From NCBI GenBank assembly GCA_034336665.1, contig CM067576.1, positions 14,065,385 through 14,129,384 of the forward strand: a stretch of 64,000 bases of DNA. The letters are read 5' to 3'. The position numbers were made by a program, and so were the translations under genes. Below, piece after piece: positions 1 to 11,526 of the stretch (the stretch's first letter is position 1; each line of letters begins with the position of its first letter). The DNA comes from Luscinia megarhynchos. Lineage: Eukaryota > Chordata > Aves > Passeriformes > Turdidae. Under the pieces are notes generated by a model. It ran no database searches. It had not been told where the DNA came from and was given only the letters and a program-made list of their open reading frames with translations.

Positions 1-3000
1 AACAAAAACCCACAGATGACAATGTAGAAATTTATTCCCCTAGGAATATCCTTGAAGCTTTTCCCTCTCTAATTATAACACTCTGTCCTTGTTGGCATAT
101 CTTATGACACGGCCCAAAGTCACACCTGAGAATGCATCAACTGATGTCTGGAAAAACAAGTTTGTTCTTTGCAAATACAAGAGTTGAAATTCATGTTTTC
201 TGGGGTAACAACTGTAAAATAGGGACTAGTGAGGAATGAAATACTGTACTGCAAGACTGACATTCAAACTGTGCATTAGGTAATTAAACCCTGTGTAAGT
301 GTTTGATTGAAATGCAGAACTTACTGACTCACTGCTTTTCCTTTATCCAGAGGGCAGCTCTTGGGTTCCATTAGTCACTTATTTAAACTATACAGTGATT
401 GCTATAACTCCTTCAAAGAATCCTTTTGTGTATTAGTGCTCACAGGTTAATAATTTAACATTAGAATGTCCAAGAACAAAATGCCATAGTCATGAAAAAA
501 TATGTGTACAAAATACTGATAAAGGACTTTGACTTCACAATAATTCAGACAGATAAACAGATAAAGTCAAGTTTAGCCATATTAAGTATATATAACAAAA
601 CATAATGTAACATACAGTTTTTTGACAGGTTCAAAATTCCAAAACAAACACAGTTTTATTTTAACAAGAAGAGCATTGCATATCACACTTTTCAGCTAAT
701 GGTGTTTAAATATCAAGGCAACTCAGAATGTCTAATATTAACTTTTTTCTCACAAAAGATAAAGAAAAGATGAAGTCCTACTTCCTTTATTTAAAGCTGG
801 GCAAGATATATTCTAAGCATCCACAGGAAGCTCATGCCAAACAGTAAAACTCTGATTACCTACGTCCTAGGCATGTCTTCTTCACTAAACCCTTCCTCTT
901 TGTACACCAGCCTTTACAATCCCACGACAAAACTTGAGAAATACTGCCTCAGGTACAGTGATTTTATCCTTCCCCTTTCATAGAAATAAACCAAAGTGAT
1001 CAGAATAACCTAATTGCTCAAGAAAATCTGACCCATCAAATTTGAGACTCTCCTTTTCTAACTCTTCCACAGTTTCTTAATTCAAACATAAAAAGGTGTT
1101 TGGGGAAAAGGGAAAGCTTTCTTCAACCTAAGCAGCAATGGCCACCTATCACCAGAGCAAAGAAGATGCAGCCTCATGGTCTGTGCTGACCCAAAACTAG
1201 AGTTCTGCTTGCAGCAGGTCAGGTAAGATTCTCTGCAGAAACACCGTGTGGGTATGGCAGTCAGCTCCCCTCTGCTCCTGAACCTCTGAGGACAAAGGCA
1301 GAGGAAAATGATGGGTGGACTTTACTACAACTGCAGAAAAGCCATGACACATCTCAAGTTCTTTGGCACTGAAACTGCAAAAGACTTGTCACTGACCAAA
1401 GTCAAAACCTACCCTCGACCACAATCTCAACAGAAGCAGTGATGCCATGACAAACATTTAAATCTTTTCACACTTCATTTACAAATGTGCTGCATGGAGC
1501 AGGACCCTCTGAACATCCCTGCTCCCTTAGACAGCTGTCCTTGGAAGATGGGCAAGTACAAAGGCTCTGATTTCCTCCTTTAACTGTGTTTTTCTATTCC
1601 AGCTGCACTTCACACTCTGCCATTCACCAAATTTTATAGTTATAAAAGTATCAGCTCATGGGTTTACATAACTGATATTTTTTTTCTAGACATAAATAGT
1701 TTCAAAAGTCTGTAATGATTATCAGAGAAGAAATCAAAGGAGAAAAGATGGAGGCAATATGTGGTGATCAAAATAGCTGTGAAAGAAAAAGTTTTACTTA
1801 TACTATTACCCTTCCCTAGGACTTTGCATTACAATCCATTTTTATCTTTGTGACATTCAATTTTCTTTGACTAGCAGCAATATCAGCAGCACAACTGAAG
1901 GTGATTCTCTCAAGAATTCATGTTCTTTCCAGATAAACAAAACTTGGACAAGAAATGTACAAGAAAATGAAAAAGCTCAATTGACTTAAATGCTTTTCTC
2001 CTTTCAGTTATCCAGAGGTTTCCCATTCAATAACTGTCTTGTCATTCTGACTCGCTTATTTATCTGCATTTTTCTATTAATATTTTATTTTTAGAACATA
2101 AATGTTTTACCCCTCTGAAAAATCATGTGTTTCTTAGATAAAATGCTAAAATACATGCCTCAATGGGAAGCAAACAAAATGCACCAAAAATGTCTAATCC
2201 CACTCTTTTTTTTCTGTCCTAAAACTCTGGTCCAGACTTCTAAAGACTGAAGAACCTTATGCAAAACTGGACTAATATTGATAATTTTCTATTATTATAC
2301 ATCTCTTTTATCAAAGCAAACTCAGGAGGGTTATTTTATATCCCCAAGATTTGCCTTTTAACTTGGTAGTTAATCTCTTGTTTAGATTCTCTCACTGTTA
2401 CTGTAACAATATCTCAAAATTAGTGCCAAGAGACTAATTCTGCATTGTGGAGTCTGGAGAAGAGATTTATATAAACCTGAATGAATCCTGGGCAAGTGGT
2501 GCTGAATAGCTTTAAACTTTAACGAGGGGCTTTGGGTAAGGCCCATAAATCCCGTGGAAGCATTCTCTGAGCCAGAGAATCCTGCATTAAGCCACACATC
2601 TCCTCCTTTCTTCCCAGCTATAAAACCCATGAAAAAAAGCAGAAACCTGACTGTTCAGCTGATGGAAGCCCAGCTGCAAAAGTCTATTTGCATGGCTGAG
2701 TTCTGAGAATTCAGAAATGAGTGAAAAGTCAGCTGGCTACTGAGCAGCTGTTGGACTCCTCACAGGCTGCAGGTATCTGAACACTGCAGTGCTGGCTGCT
2801 AAAAATCATATTCTACTGGTGAACAATGGAAAAAATTAATGAAATCAAACAAATCTACAGCTAGATTTGGATATTGTGTTTCTACAATATAGGTATGTTA
2901 TTATAATAAAGTATGATTTATTTATAAACTTTTTTTCAAATCTGGAAAATATTTTTAAAGTATTACAACTCAATATTATTTTTTAATTGTTTTTTTCTTT

Positions 3001-5650
3001 AATACTCAGTAGCCTTTTTTATAATATTGTGACAAACTGTATTTATTAAATATTCATTACCTTAATTTTATGTCTTTAAAGTAATTAACTAAATAAAATA
3101 TCTACTTTTAGAATAAATGTTTTTACTGACACAGATAAAAGCGATCAGGTATTTACAGTATTCTGTTATCAACTGCCAAAATCTATATGAAAGTGTTGGT
3201 AAAAGAAATCTCATTTACAATTTCAACTACAGGAAGTTTTATTTTTTTCTGGAAGTAGCCTGTTAGAAAGACTGGGGAAAGTGAGAGATTATCTAGGTGA
3301 ATAGAAAAAGAGTTTCACACATTAAAGCTTTTTTTTGACCACTACACACAGAAAAAAACATGCAATGTATCTTTTCTATATTGATGCAACAACTTCATTA
3401 AATGTCAGCACAGAGAGAACTGTGGAAAATTAAACAATTGATCTCAAATTTCAAAATCATCCAGCTGAAAGTACAGCTTTACCATCTCCAGTTTCTTCCT
3501 TGGCAATAAGGACAAGCTACAAAATGGAGAATGAGCAACACACTTCATCAGTTCACCAAACACTAAACAGAGCTGCAAAAGAGACCCCTGAAAGAAATTG
3601 TTTCAAATATTGATTTTCTTGGGTGGGGGGAAAAAAAAGAAAAAAAAAAAAAAGAAGTCAGAGCTGAAAATAAGACTGTTCTTTTTCTCTAAAGACCAAA
3701 ACAAGAATAGAGCTTTAGCTGGCCTCTCCCATGCTAATGCCAGCAACATCTAAAGCTCTACTGCAAACACTCACGTGGAGTGAGCATCCATGCCTAAATG
3801 CACTGGAAGGCTGTCCTTATCTTCCTGCCCTGCTAGAGCATGTGCATGACTGAAACCTGCAGAAGATCCATTCCTGCCATCAGCAATCCCACAGAATGCA
3901 AAGAACTCTCCACTTTGCCTGCTTTTCCTAAGTGAACACTTTATTCATTTATTAATGTGTCAGGGCCACTTCTGCCTCTTGCAGTAAACTGAATGTAAAG
4001 AACCTTGGTCATTATTTGAAGGAATCAATGGGGCTCTTGACTGAGAAGGGGAAATTCTGTGCTGTTCAGGCACCTGAGAAGGACCACTGCTAAAGGATCT
4101 GCATAATACTTGTCTTTTCACACAGTAGAGGAGATGTCCATTGAGACTGGGCACAACTGGATAAAGTTCACTGATGGTGTTTGGGAAGCTGCAGAATGGT
4201 GAGAAAACACAGCACAGAAAACTGATTCTCTGGTAATGGCTTTTTTTATTGTCTTTTCAACACAGCTGCATCCCAGTATGTTCTTCTTGCCTTCCACCTT
4301 TAGCCTGCCATGAATTCTTTGCTCACCTATTTTGTAATCAATTGCCTTCATTTTCCATACTGCCTGAATACTTAAGGAAAATATTGCAGAGAAAGCCCAA
4401 CTTGAATGTTACCATTCTAAACATGCTAAAATAAGTCAAACTCAGGCCTTAAAGAAACAGCTATACTTAGAGAAAATGGAGTATCTAGCCTAAAATTAAG
4501 CAGTATCTCTTGAGCATGAGCAAATCACAACTTTCAAATATCCACAACTTGAAAAAAGTTCAGTGGATTTCTAAGCAGAGTATAAAATGTATTTCTCTCT
4601 CCTCATGAAATGTCAAGTCCTTGCACTAAAATATAAGAGCACTTTTAAATTTTCAAAGGAAATCTTTATCCCTGAAAAGCACTGATTTTCCCTTATTTCA
4701 TTCTGAGGCCTTTGCTTTCAAGGAAAATGGATCTCATAAAATAATGGGGCAGACCAATATTATTGAAAATTCCATCCCTGAACAGCAGACCCCAGTAAAA
4801 TTACAGCTGATTGAAAAGCCAGCACAAGGAAAGAACCCACAACAGTTTTTAAATGGGGAACTTTAATGTCAACTTTAATGTCTCCCATGTGTACAAGCAA
4901 GCATAAAATTAATATTCAAATAAAACTCTAAGTCTAAACTAAGATAGAAAAAATATGGGTAGTTCATTAAATAAATAATGACCTTTATCAACTTTTTTAC
5001 ATCTTTATATTACATTCTAATTCAGAATAATTTTAGCAGTGGTATTTTCTTGAAAATGTACATTTAAGGCCATCAGACCTTCTGCTGAGATAAAGTCACA
5101 TCTTAATTCAGAGCAGCCCAGAACATCCCACCTCCTTGTCCAGAGAAAGAAAAGGTGGGAGGGCAGTCACACTTCCATAGCCTTGTTATGTTAAATCTAC
5201 AATCAATCATGATTGCAGCCAATCAATGCAACACCTCTATAAAAGCTTCAAATAAAAATCAAATTTCTCAATTCCACTATGAAATAGCCAGACTTAAATA
5301 GGACTTCCTTTCGGAGGACTGCATAATTTTTAACAGGCTTTAAAAGATGGAAGGAAACAATTTAATGTCCTTCTGTCAGTGGTGAGAGGGCAGGGGGAGC
5401 TACAGCAGAAGCTGCTGCCTGACTCTGAAACCCAATTCATTCCAGTGGCTGTGTGAAGGCAGCTGCAGGCCATACACAGGCACAGAAAGAATGAGGTGGT
5501 GTTACAAAAAAGACACCACCAGAACCTGAGACAGTGCCTGCTCATAAATAGATATAATGAAAAGACTGAAAATATTAAAGACCCCCTATTTTTCTATAGG
5601 TTCATCACTTAAGTGCATCTGCCACAACTTTGTTATCTTATTCACAGCAT
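1..5650. other. AT-rich non-coding stretch
   Basis: I see no gene here. The stretch holds A/T-rich unique DNA with stops in all frames, a G-run followed by an A-rich run at 3621-3653, and short isolated ORFs without supporting splice or promoter context. At 5204-5215 there is a 12-base palindrome, and at 5219-5244 a CCAAT motif followed by TATAAAAG, but no exon-like sequence follows it. An 8-base inverted repeat (TCCCACCT at 5126 and its complement ending at 5160) lies just upstream. Confidence 0.6.
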
Positions 5651-5654
5651 ATTC

Positions 5655-5760
5655 AAAAGTCATGTGGATGTGGCTCTTGGGACAAGGTTTAGGGGTGAAC
5701 ACAGTTGTACTTGATCTTAGAAGCCATTTCCAATCCCAATTTGATTTTATGATTCTATGA
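5655..5760 (+). mobile_element. CR1 LINE 3' end fragment
   Basis: This is the terminal 3' part of a CR1 retrotransposon in plus orientation. The block contains a diverged form of the usual CR1 tail text: ATGTGGATGTGG, then ACTTGATCTTAGAAG, and it closes with GATTCTATGA at 5749-5758. CR1 elements end in short ATTCTATGA-type repeats rather than a poly(A) tail and are usually 5'-truncated, which fits the roughly 100-base length. It has no coding capacity. The many substitutions relative to the family pattern suggest an old insertion. The 5' boundary is approximate. Confidence 0.8.
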
Positions 5761-6685
5761 TAGCCAAAATGTATATAAAGTACAGCAAGATTGACATCTA
5801 TAACAGCAAATCAAAATAGAAATATTTGTAGGACTTTAAAACATAAAATTTTATGTTATTTTCATTAAAATACAAGCATGCAAACAGAAAGGAATGAGGA
5901 AAGTATTCTTCTAATATTTTTATTTATCAGCAGTCAGTTACTTTTTAAGTGATTAGGAGTTTTGCTCCTACTGGAGCCCAGCAAACTTAGGGAGCAAGGC
6001 AAAAAGAACTCCTCTTGTTTTTCAGATGTTCTCCCAATTAAAACCAAAGATGATAATGCTTTTGAACACAAGTACTCATATGCACTATCTGCATGTTCTT
6101 TTTTCCAAATTATCATTTCTGTCTGTGGGAATTCTTGTAATGTACAGCATGTGGTAATACTACAGCATACACATAAATAGTTACTAGCAATAAAAAGACT
6201 CCCCACAATTTCTTCTTTTCTGAAATACCTGTAAGCCATTTTATCATATTAAAAACCCCACATTTTATAGAAGCATTAATTCATGGGATCCCTCAAGAGA
6301 CAAACACACTCCTATAAAGATACAGCAGTTAGGTAATTTTGAATGTTGTTATAAACAAGCAGAGAAACACACATTCAAAGTAATTTTTTGCATTACTAGT
6401 TGTATGTTGCAAAATAATAAATTTGTTTGGAAGCAGCTGTTTGTTATTGAAGTATATAATTTTTCATAAGTCTCTAAACTATTATTGGCAGGTAAGTGCC
6501 CTTCAGGTACAGATCCCAGGATAGAGTCCAAATTTCTGGCACAGAAGGCACAGTGGTATTGCATTGACTGACACAACAGCGGTGACAAAATAATCATTTA
6601 TTTGGGTGTTTGTATCTGTCCAACAGCTGGGAGCCATCACATCCTTTTCACTTTAGTTTACTCTTGTGTCTTCCTACTGGCTTTC
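5761..6685. other. non-coding interval
   Basis: There is no supported gene. A strong acceptor-like tract ends in TTTTTCAG at about 6025 on the plus strand and is followed by a 44-residue open frame, but no donor or recognisable protein accompanies it. A strong donor-like CAG|GTAAGTG occurs near 6491, with no convincing exon before it. Confidence 0.4.
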
Positions 6686-6691
6686 TCTTAC

Positions 6692-6835
6692 CTTTTCTAA
6701 ATATTGCCAATTCTGTTTGTCCCAAGCCTCATCATGCTTTCCACAGACCAATTCCAATTTCTGCTTTAGCTCATCTCTGGTAAAACGTCTCCCTTCACTT
6801 AGCATAATATTTAATAGTACCATGAATTCAACTTT
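6692..6835 (-). CDS. candidate internal coding exon, 48 codons, unknown protein
   Basis: On the minus strand, an acceptor (pyrimidine-containing tract ending TTCCTCAG) leads into an exactly 144-base block that ends AAAAG before a strong donor GTAAGAG at 6691-6685. One frame is open throughout and phase 0 at both ends, giving 48 residues rich in charged amino acids, including FTRDELKQKLELVCGK and EAWDKQNWQYLEK. About a third of the codons begin with G, as in real coding DNA. The peptide looks like a helical intracellular segment, but I do not recognise the family. Partner exons are not established: other minus-strand candidates upstream carry in-frame stops. The alternative is a chance open frame between two good splice motifs, which a window this size can produce. 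This is the best exon candidate in the window. Confidence 0.5.
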
Positions 6836-7215
6836 CTGAGGAATTCCATGTATTAAAATATAGAAAATTCAAAAAATATCACTAAAATTTCACTCAACTT
6901 TCTGTGTTCCAGGCAGGTAAAGCAGGAGGTTTTACTCCTAATCCCTAAGGAGATGGCTGGCCACTTACCTCATCTAACATTAGAAATGAATTGTGAAATC
7001 ACTCAGCATTAACAGAAAATAGAACTAGGCAATAAGAACTAAGACCACAAAGTTACTGACCTCATGAGAAATAATTTTCTGAAGAAAATAATGACTCACA
7101 TTTCTGCCCTGAACCACTGCTTCTGGAAGACAGTATAACTAGACACTCTCCCTTGACATCTGTGCAAATTGTACTGTGCCCTTCTTGTTAGGAAAAATAC
7201 ATTGGGGATGACAAG

Positions 7216-7302
7216 TCAAAACCAGGGAAAATCAGCTGTTTCAAATTGTATGTAAGGAGAGCTGATGCTGCTCCAGGGATCCCTTGAGTAGAAGCTAAAA
7301 TC
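7216..7302 (-). CDS. weak candidate terminal exon, 28 codons
   Basis: On the minus strand, a strong acceptor (CTCTTTTTACAG) is followed by 28 open codons (VDFSFYSRDPWSS at the start) and a TGA. A second strong acceptor (TGTTTTTCCAG) lies about 140 bases further upstream in a frame that reads through into this one. No donor and no nearby polyadenylation signal support it, and the peptide is not recognised. Its stop prevents it from being spliced in this frame into the minus-strand exon at 6692-6835. It may be a chance ORF. Confidence 0.15.
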   Translation of the reverse strand, partial: DFSFYSRDPWSSISSPYIQFETADFPWF

Positions 7303-7599
7303 TACCTGTAAAAAGAGAAATACGCATTTAACCCAAACCAATAAGTAGGGAAGGTAGGGAAGTAAAAACAATTCAGTAGCCAAAGACTCTGGCAAATCAA
7401 CAAGCTCCCTGCTATCAGGGGACAAACTTCTGGAAAAACAGCATGTGGGGATTCCAGTTGCAGGAGTATGCAAGCTTGGAATATGGAAAATGTGTCTAGT
7501 GCCACAAGAATAGTACTATATATAAATTGGCAACATATCTTTTTAATTCATCCCTGATACAATTCCTGAGAAATAAATCATATGATAGCCTAATCTACA

Positions 7600-7735
7600 G
7601 GGCCTGGGCAATCACAAACACAAGGGAAATGTCTTCTGATCCTATCACCCTTTCTGTGAAGAAATTCCTCTTAATGTCCAGCCTAAGGCTCCCATAAGAC
7701 TATGGTGCACCATAAGACTATGTCCTGAGGAGGTA
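7600..7735 (-). mobile_element. CR1 LINE fragment, antisense
   Basis: Read on the minus strand, this block contains CR1 3'-region text: a GGCTGGACATTAAGAGG segment followed by AATTTCTTCACAGAAAGGG, the counterpart of the conserved CR1 motif that encodes the end of ORF2. The match decays on both sides, so it is a short, old, truncated copy. It contains a local duplication: the 12-mer CATAAGACTATG occurs at 7693 and again at 7711. There is no coding potential. The boundaries are approximate. Confidence 0.7.
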
Positions 7736-10700
7736 TTTTCTGAATAATTCGTAAAGAAAAGTCCTGAAAACATCTTTTCAACCATGCTTTTCAGTTTGCT
7801 TGGACAGCTACTTGCCTAGATAAAACTATTTGTTTTCAGTTATGTATATGTCCTGTGAGATTTAACTCAGAAGTAATTAATAAATAAATCTAAGGAAAGA
7901 TCTTTTACGAATGTAAATTATTTGAATAATTGATGCTGTCTTAGAGTAGTTCTTTGTCCCATATTAAAACATCTAAAGAATGAATAAGCACGTTCCACAA
8001 TGGGACTGTGTGAGTAGAACATCTGCACACAGATAAATTTATATTCTCTCTGTGTGCACCTGACAGACAGGTACATCAGGTATACTACATATAAAATAAA
8101 CAAAACCCAGACTAGGGTGTGAAATCTAATCAGCATTTTATTCCAAATTTATTCATGAGAAGGCATTTCACCAGCATTATCAACAGTTCTCATGCTGTTC
8201 TTGCATTTTGAATTATGCTTCTAATTTTACATTGATCTGAACTATAGATACCCAGACCATAATCCTTTACACTGGCATTTTATTGCTGCTAACAGAGAGG
8301 ACAATGCAAAGAGAACAATGAAAGCTGTTGCAGTTGGCAGGTGAGGGTTCTGTACCCCAGAGGGCTCTTGGTGGCTGCACCCCTTTAAAGCCAAGCATGA
8401 GAAGCACAAACCCCCAAAAACACCACCCATGCACAGGCTAAACTCAAAAGATGACAATAAATGCTCAAGATGGTCAGTGTATTCATCTCTTGTATTTACA
8501 GGTGAAAGCTGTCTTCTTTTGATCAAAGTGCAATTTTAGGCGTGTTATAAAAAGCTCACACCCCCACACCTGACAACAAATTAATGCTGGCCCTTGCTGG
8601 CAGCAAATGCTGGACACAAATGCTGAAGTAAACTAAAGAAGATAAATGCAAATAAGGAAAATGTTGCCAGTTTTGAGAAACAAACAGACAGAAAACCTGC
8701 ATTCAGATTTCAATGCATGAATCACCTACAGAATTATAACAGGGCCAGACATGCTGCTAAAATGCCATCTTATATTGCTGGTGAAGGATTAATAACAACA
8801 TCTTTCATATCAGTACCACTTAAAGCAGACACCAGCACAGGAAGAAGTGCACAGCTTCCATACAAGAAGCCAAATATCAAGTCTAGCGACATTCTGATGA
8901 TCATTCTCTGCCAAAGGACAAGATAAATACAGCACTAACCCACCTAAGTGGGGAGCACAAGTCGTTTCTGGGGCTGTTAATCTCCTGTGTCTGTGAAACA
9001 CTGACGTTCTTCTTCAACTACATGTTACTTACAGAGGGACCCCCAATACATACAGTGTGGTCTGTAACCTGCTTCAGCCAGGAGAGAAAATGAAGGCTTG
9101 ATCCTTTATTGGATTTCCCTCCCTCAGTAATGTCAACTGCTGTAAAACTGTCTGCCTGGTTTTGCCAGCTCAGCAATCTCAAGGCTGTGTCCTGTAATGT
9201 TCATCTCAGAGTGAAACAAAGAAAGGGTAGATACCATCCTAAGGAAAGTGCATCACCATATTCTGATTTTAACTCATTGATGTATATGCAATGTAACTGT
9301 TCTTCCTCCCTGAACCAAAACAGAAATACTTGCTTGGAGATCTTTTAGGGATTACAAAGTAATTTTTATGTGTTCAGTTAACTGTGAACTCCACTTCTGG
9401 GAAAGCTGATACATTGAAATAAAAGGTCTGTGTTTGACTACAGCATGAGGCATTGTATGTGACTACCAGAAAGGGATCATTCACAAAAAAACATACCCAT
9501 AAACAGATGTGTTGTGTTTTTAATTCAACATACAATTTTCTGAGACTTTTAAAGTTTACAAGGCAAAAAATTTTCAACCTGAGAACCTCAACTTAATATT
9601 TACAGAGAATGTTTCCAAGACCACTGTACCCTCTGTATTTCTCCACTATTACCGCTCCCAAAATCTCCTTCTTTCCTATTATTTTCATTTGCTTTTGGGC
9701 CAGCTCCATCTATTTAAACACACTAAAAAACTCACATTCTTCTTCATTCTTTTTTCCATTTGTTGTCTCTATAAACCTCAAGGAGCTGAACATTTAAATT
9801 TCAAATAAACTCTGTGGAAGGCAGTTATCTCATTAAAATTCTCAGTAGCTGAATTTTCTCCTGCTGAGACACCTGGGCCCAGAATCCCCATTCTGTGTGA
9901 AACACCTCTCAGTCCCATGCCAGGCTGCTTCTCAGAGTCTTTCCTCTAGAATGCCCATAAATCTATTCCATTGGAAGTGTTCAAGACAGTAGGAAGAAGC
10001 ATGGCTTGCAAGGTGCCCATTAAATTAATTTCCTCATTTGCCCATGGCTGCATCTTTCCCCCCCCCTTTTTATGTTCCCATATTCTCATTGCTGAATTTT
10101 GCTTCCATTTTTTTTGTTTACATGCTGTTTACTTTTCATAAAAGCAGGGATCTCATTTCCTTATTTTTAATTTAGCATCCAGAAGAAGGCATTCCATACA
10201 GTAATAGTAGCTTTTAAAATTCCTCTAAAAGAGTAAACTTGAAGCATAATCTGTCTGCAGTACAGCTATGCCATTTTTTAATATTATTTTTGCTGTAACA
10301 GCAGCATGTTTCATTAATGCTCACCCACATTTTCACTTCATTAATTCTGATTCTCTAAATGAAAACAAGTTCATCCACAGAAATCCTGTTTTCAAAGCAC
10401 TATCTCAGGTCTGTAACTATGAAAATGGAAATCTTAGAGTCTGACATGAAGCCTTAGGCAGAACACATGCACAACCTTACACTGCACAAATACTCTCCTG
10501 AAGGCTGTTAAGCAAAGCAGCACTGCCCAGAAGCAACTTTACTAAATTCAGAGCAGCCCTTTTGAAACTTCTGGAACCTCACTGGACTAATTTAATGGCA
10601 TTTAAGGGGAATTTCCTTCCCTGAATGCAGACACTTTAGGTGCTTTATGGTTCCCCATCCAATCCTGCAGGCAGGGGTGCCCTGTGCTGTGCTGTATCTG

Positions 10701-10801
10701 CTGGCCCAACAGGGACATCTCAGGAGATCCTGTGCCTAACATGGCATCACAGCTGTGTTCCAGCACCAAAATCACTGCCTCAGAAATGTAATAATGCCAC
10801 A
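7736..10801. other. AT-rich non-coding stretch
   Basis: There is no supported gene. The stretch contains a nine-base C run near 10059 and isolated ORFs of 62-94 codons on both strands with no splice or promoter support. A segment near 9970 vaguely resembles CR1 3' text but is too degraded to call. Confidence 0.5.
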
Positions 10802-11526
10802 TGTGTTGGGTTGCAATACAGGATGTAACCAGAAATGTGTATCTGTCACCATCTCTTGAAGCCGGGTGGGGCAGTGATATCCTTATCTCCGTGGCACATA
10901 TTACCTGCTAATGGGCCATCTTTAAACCCAGGTGAGGAAATCATCTTTATCTTTTCCACAAACCATCCTCCCTCCAGGAAGATATCACCTGCTGCTGGGC
11001 CATTGAGTCCCAGTGCATGACTGATAAAATTACATCATCCCACTGGGAGATGCACCAGCCAGGGAGAGGAGCCAAACATTTGCTACCTAGATAAAATCTG
11101 AGATTTTGGACACTAAGGTACCTTCTTTCCACTGGATTCCAGAGGAAAACTGGACCTTTCCACATCATCCCTGGACCTTCAGAGGAAACTGCACCTTCTA
11201 CAGGAGCACTGCTGCAGCTGAACCACATCTGCCCCTGCAGGAGGATGCAGCCACCATTGAATGGGACTGCTGCCAACACCCTGACTGACTGACAGGGTGT
11301 CAGCTTGGATTCTGACTCTGGCAGTGTTTTGGGATTGTTCTGTGTAATACTGTATTTCTATTTTAATTTTCCTAGTTAAGAACTGTTATTCCTATTTCCC
11401 ATATCTTTGTCTGAGAGCCCCTTAATTTTAAAATTATAATAATTTGGAGGGAGAGGGTTTACATTCTCCATTTCAAAGAGAAGCTTCTGCCTTTATTGGC
11501 AGACACCTGTCCTTCAAACCAGGAAA
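10802..11526 (+). mobile_element. solo LTR, ERVL-like (passerine type)
   Basis: This roughly 725-base block begins TGTGTTGGGTTGC and runs to about CTTCAAACCAGGAAA. The 3' half carries text I recognise from a common passerine LTR family: TTTTCCTAGTTAAGAACTG, TATCTTTGTCTGAGAGCCCC, AATTTGGAGGGAGAGGG and GCAGACACCTGTCCTTCAAACC. No primer-binding site, gag, pol or env sequence follows, so it is a solo LTR left by recombination. A perfect 8-base inverted repeat with a 9-base loop lies at 11276-11300. The exact end and the target duplication are uncertain: the flanks CCACA and CCAAG are similar but not identical. ORFs inside it are incidental. The ERVL assignment is from recall of family text, not an alignment. 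Confidence 0.75.

Noticed and set aside
350..460. Strong acceptor near 350 followed by two open frames, one ending in an NPFVY-like text resembling the end of a receptor
   Set aside because: The similarity is a few residues only, a stop follows at once, and no upstream receptor sequence exists.
5219..5244. CCAAT followed by TATAAAAG
   Set aside because: No exon-like or ORF-bearing sequence follows; isolated TATA motifs are common in AT-rich DNA.
9005..9075. 36-base minus-strand block before a GTAAGTAA donor
   Set aside because: Very short and the exon side of the donor is a poor match.
10947..11288. ORFs of 110 and 60 codons on opposite strands
   Set aside because: They lie entirely inside the ERVL-like LTR and are incidental.
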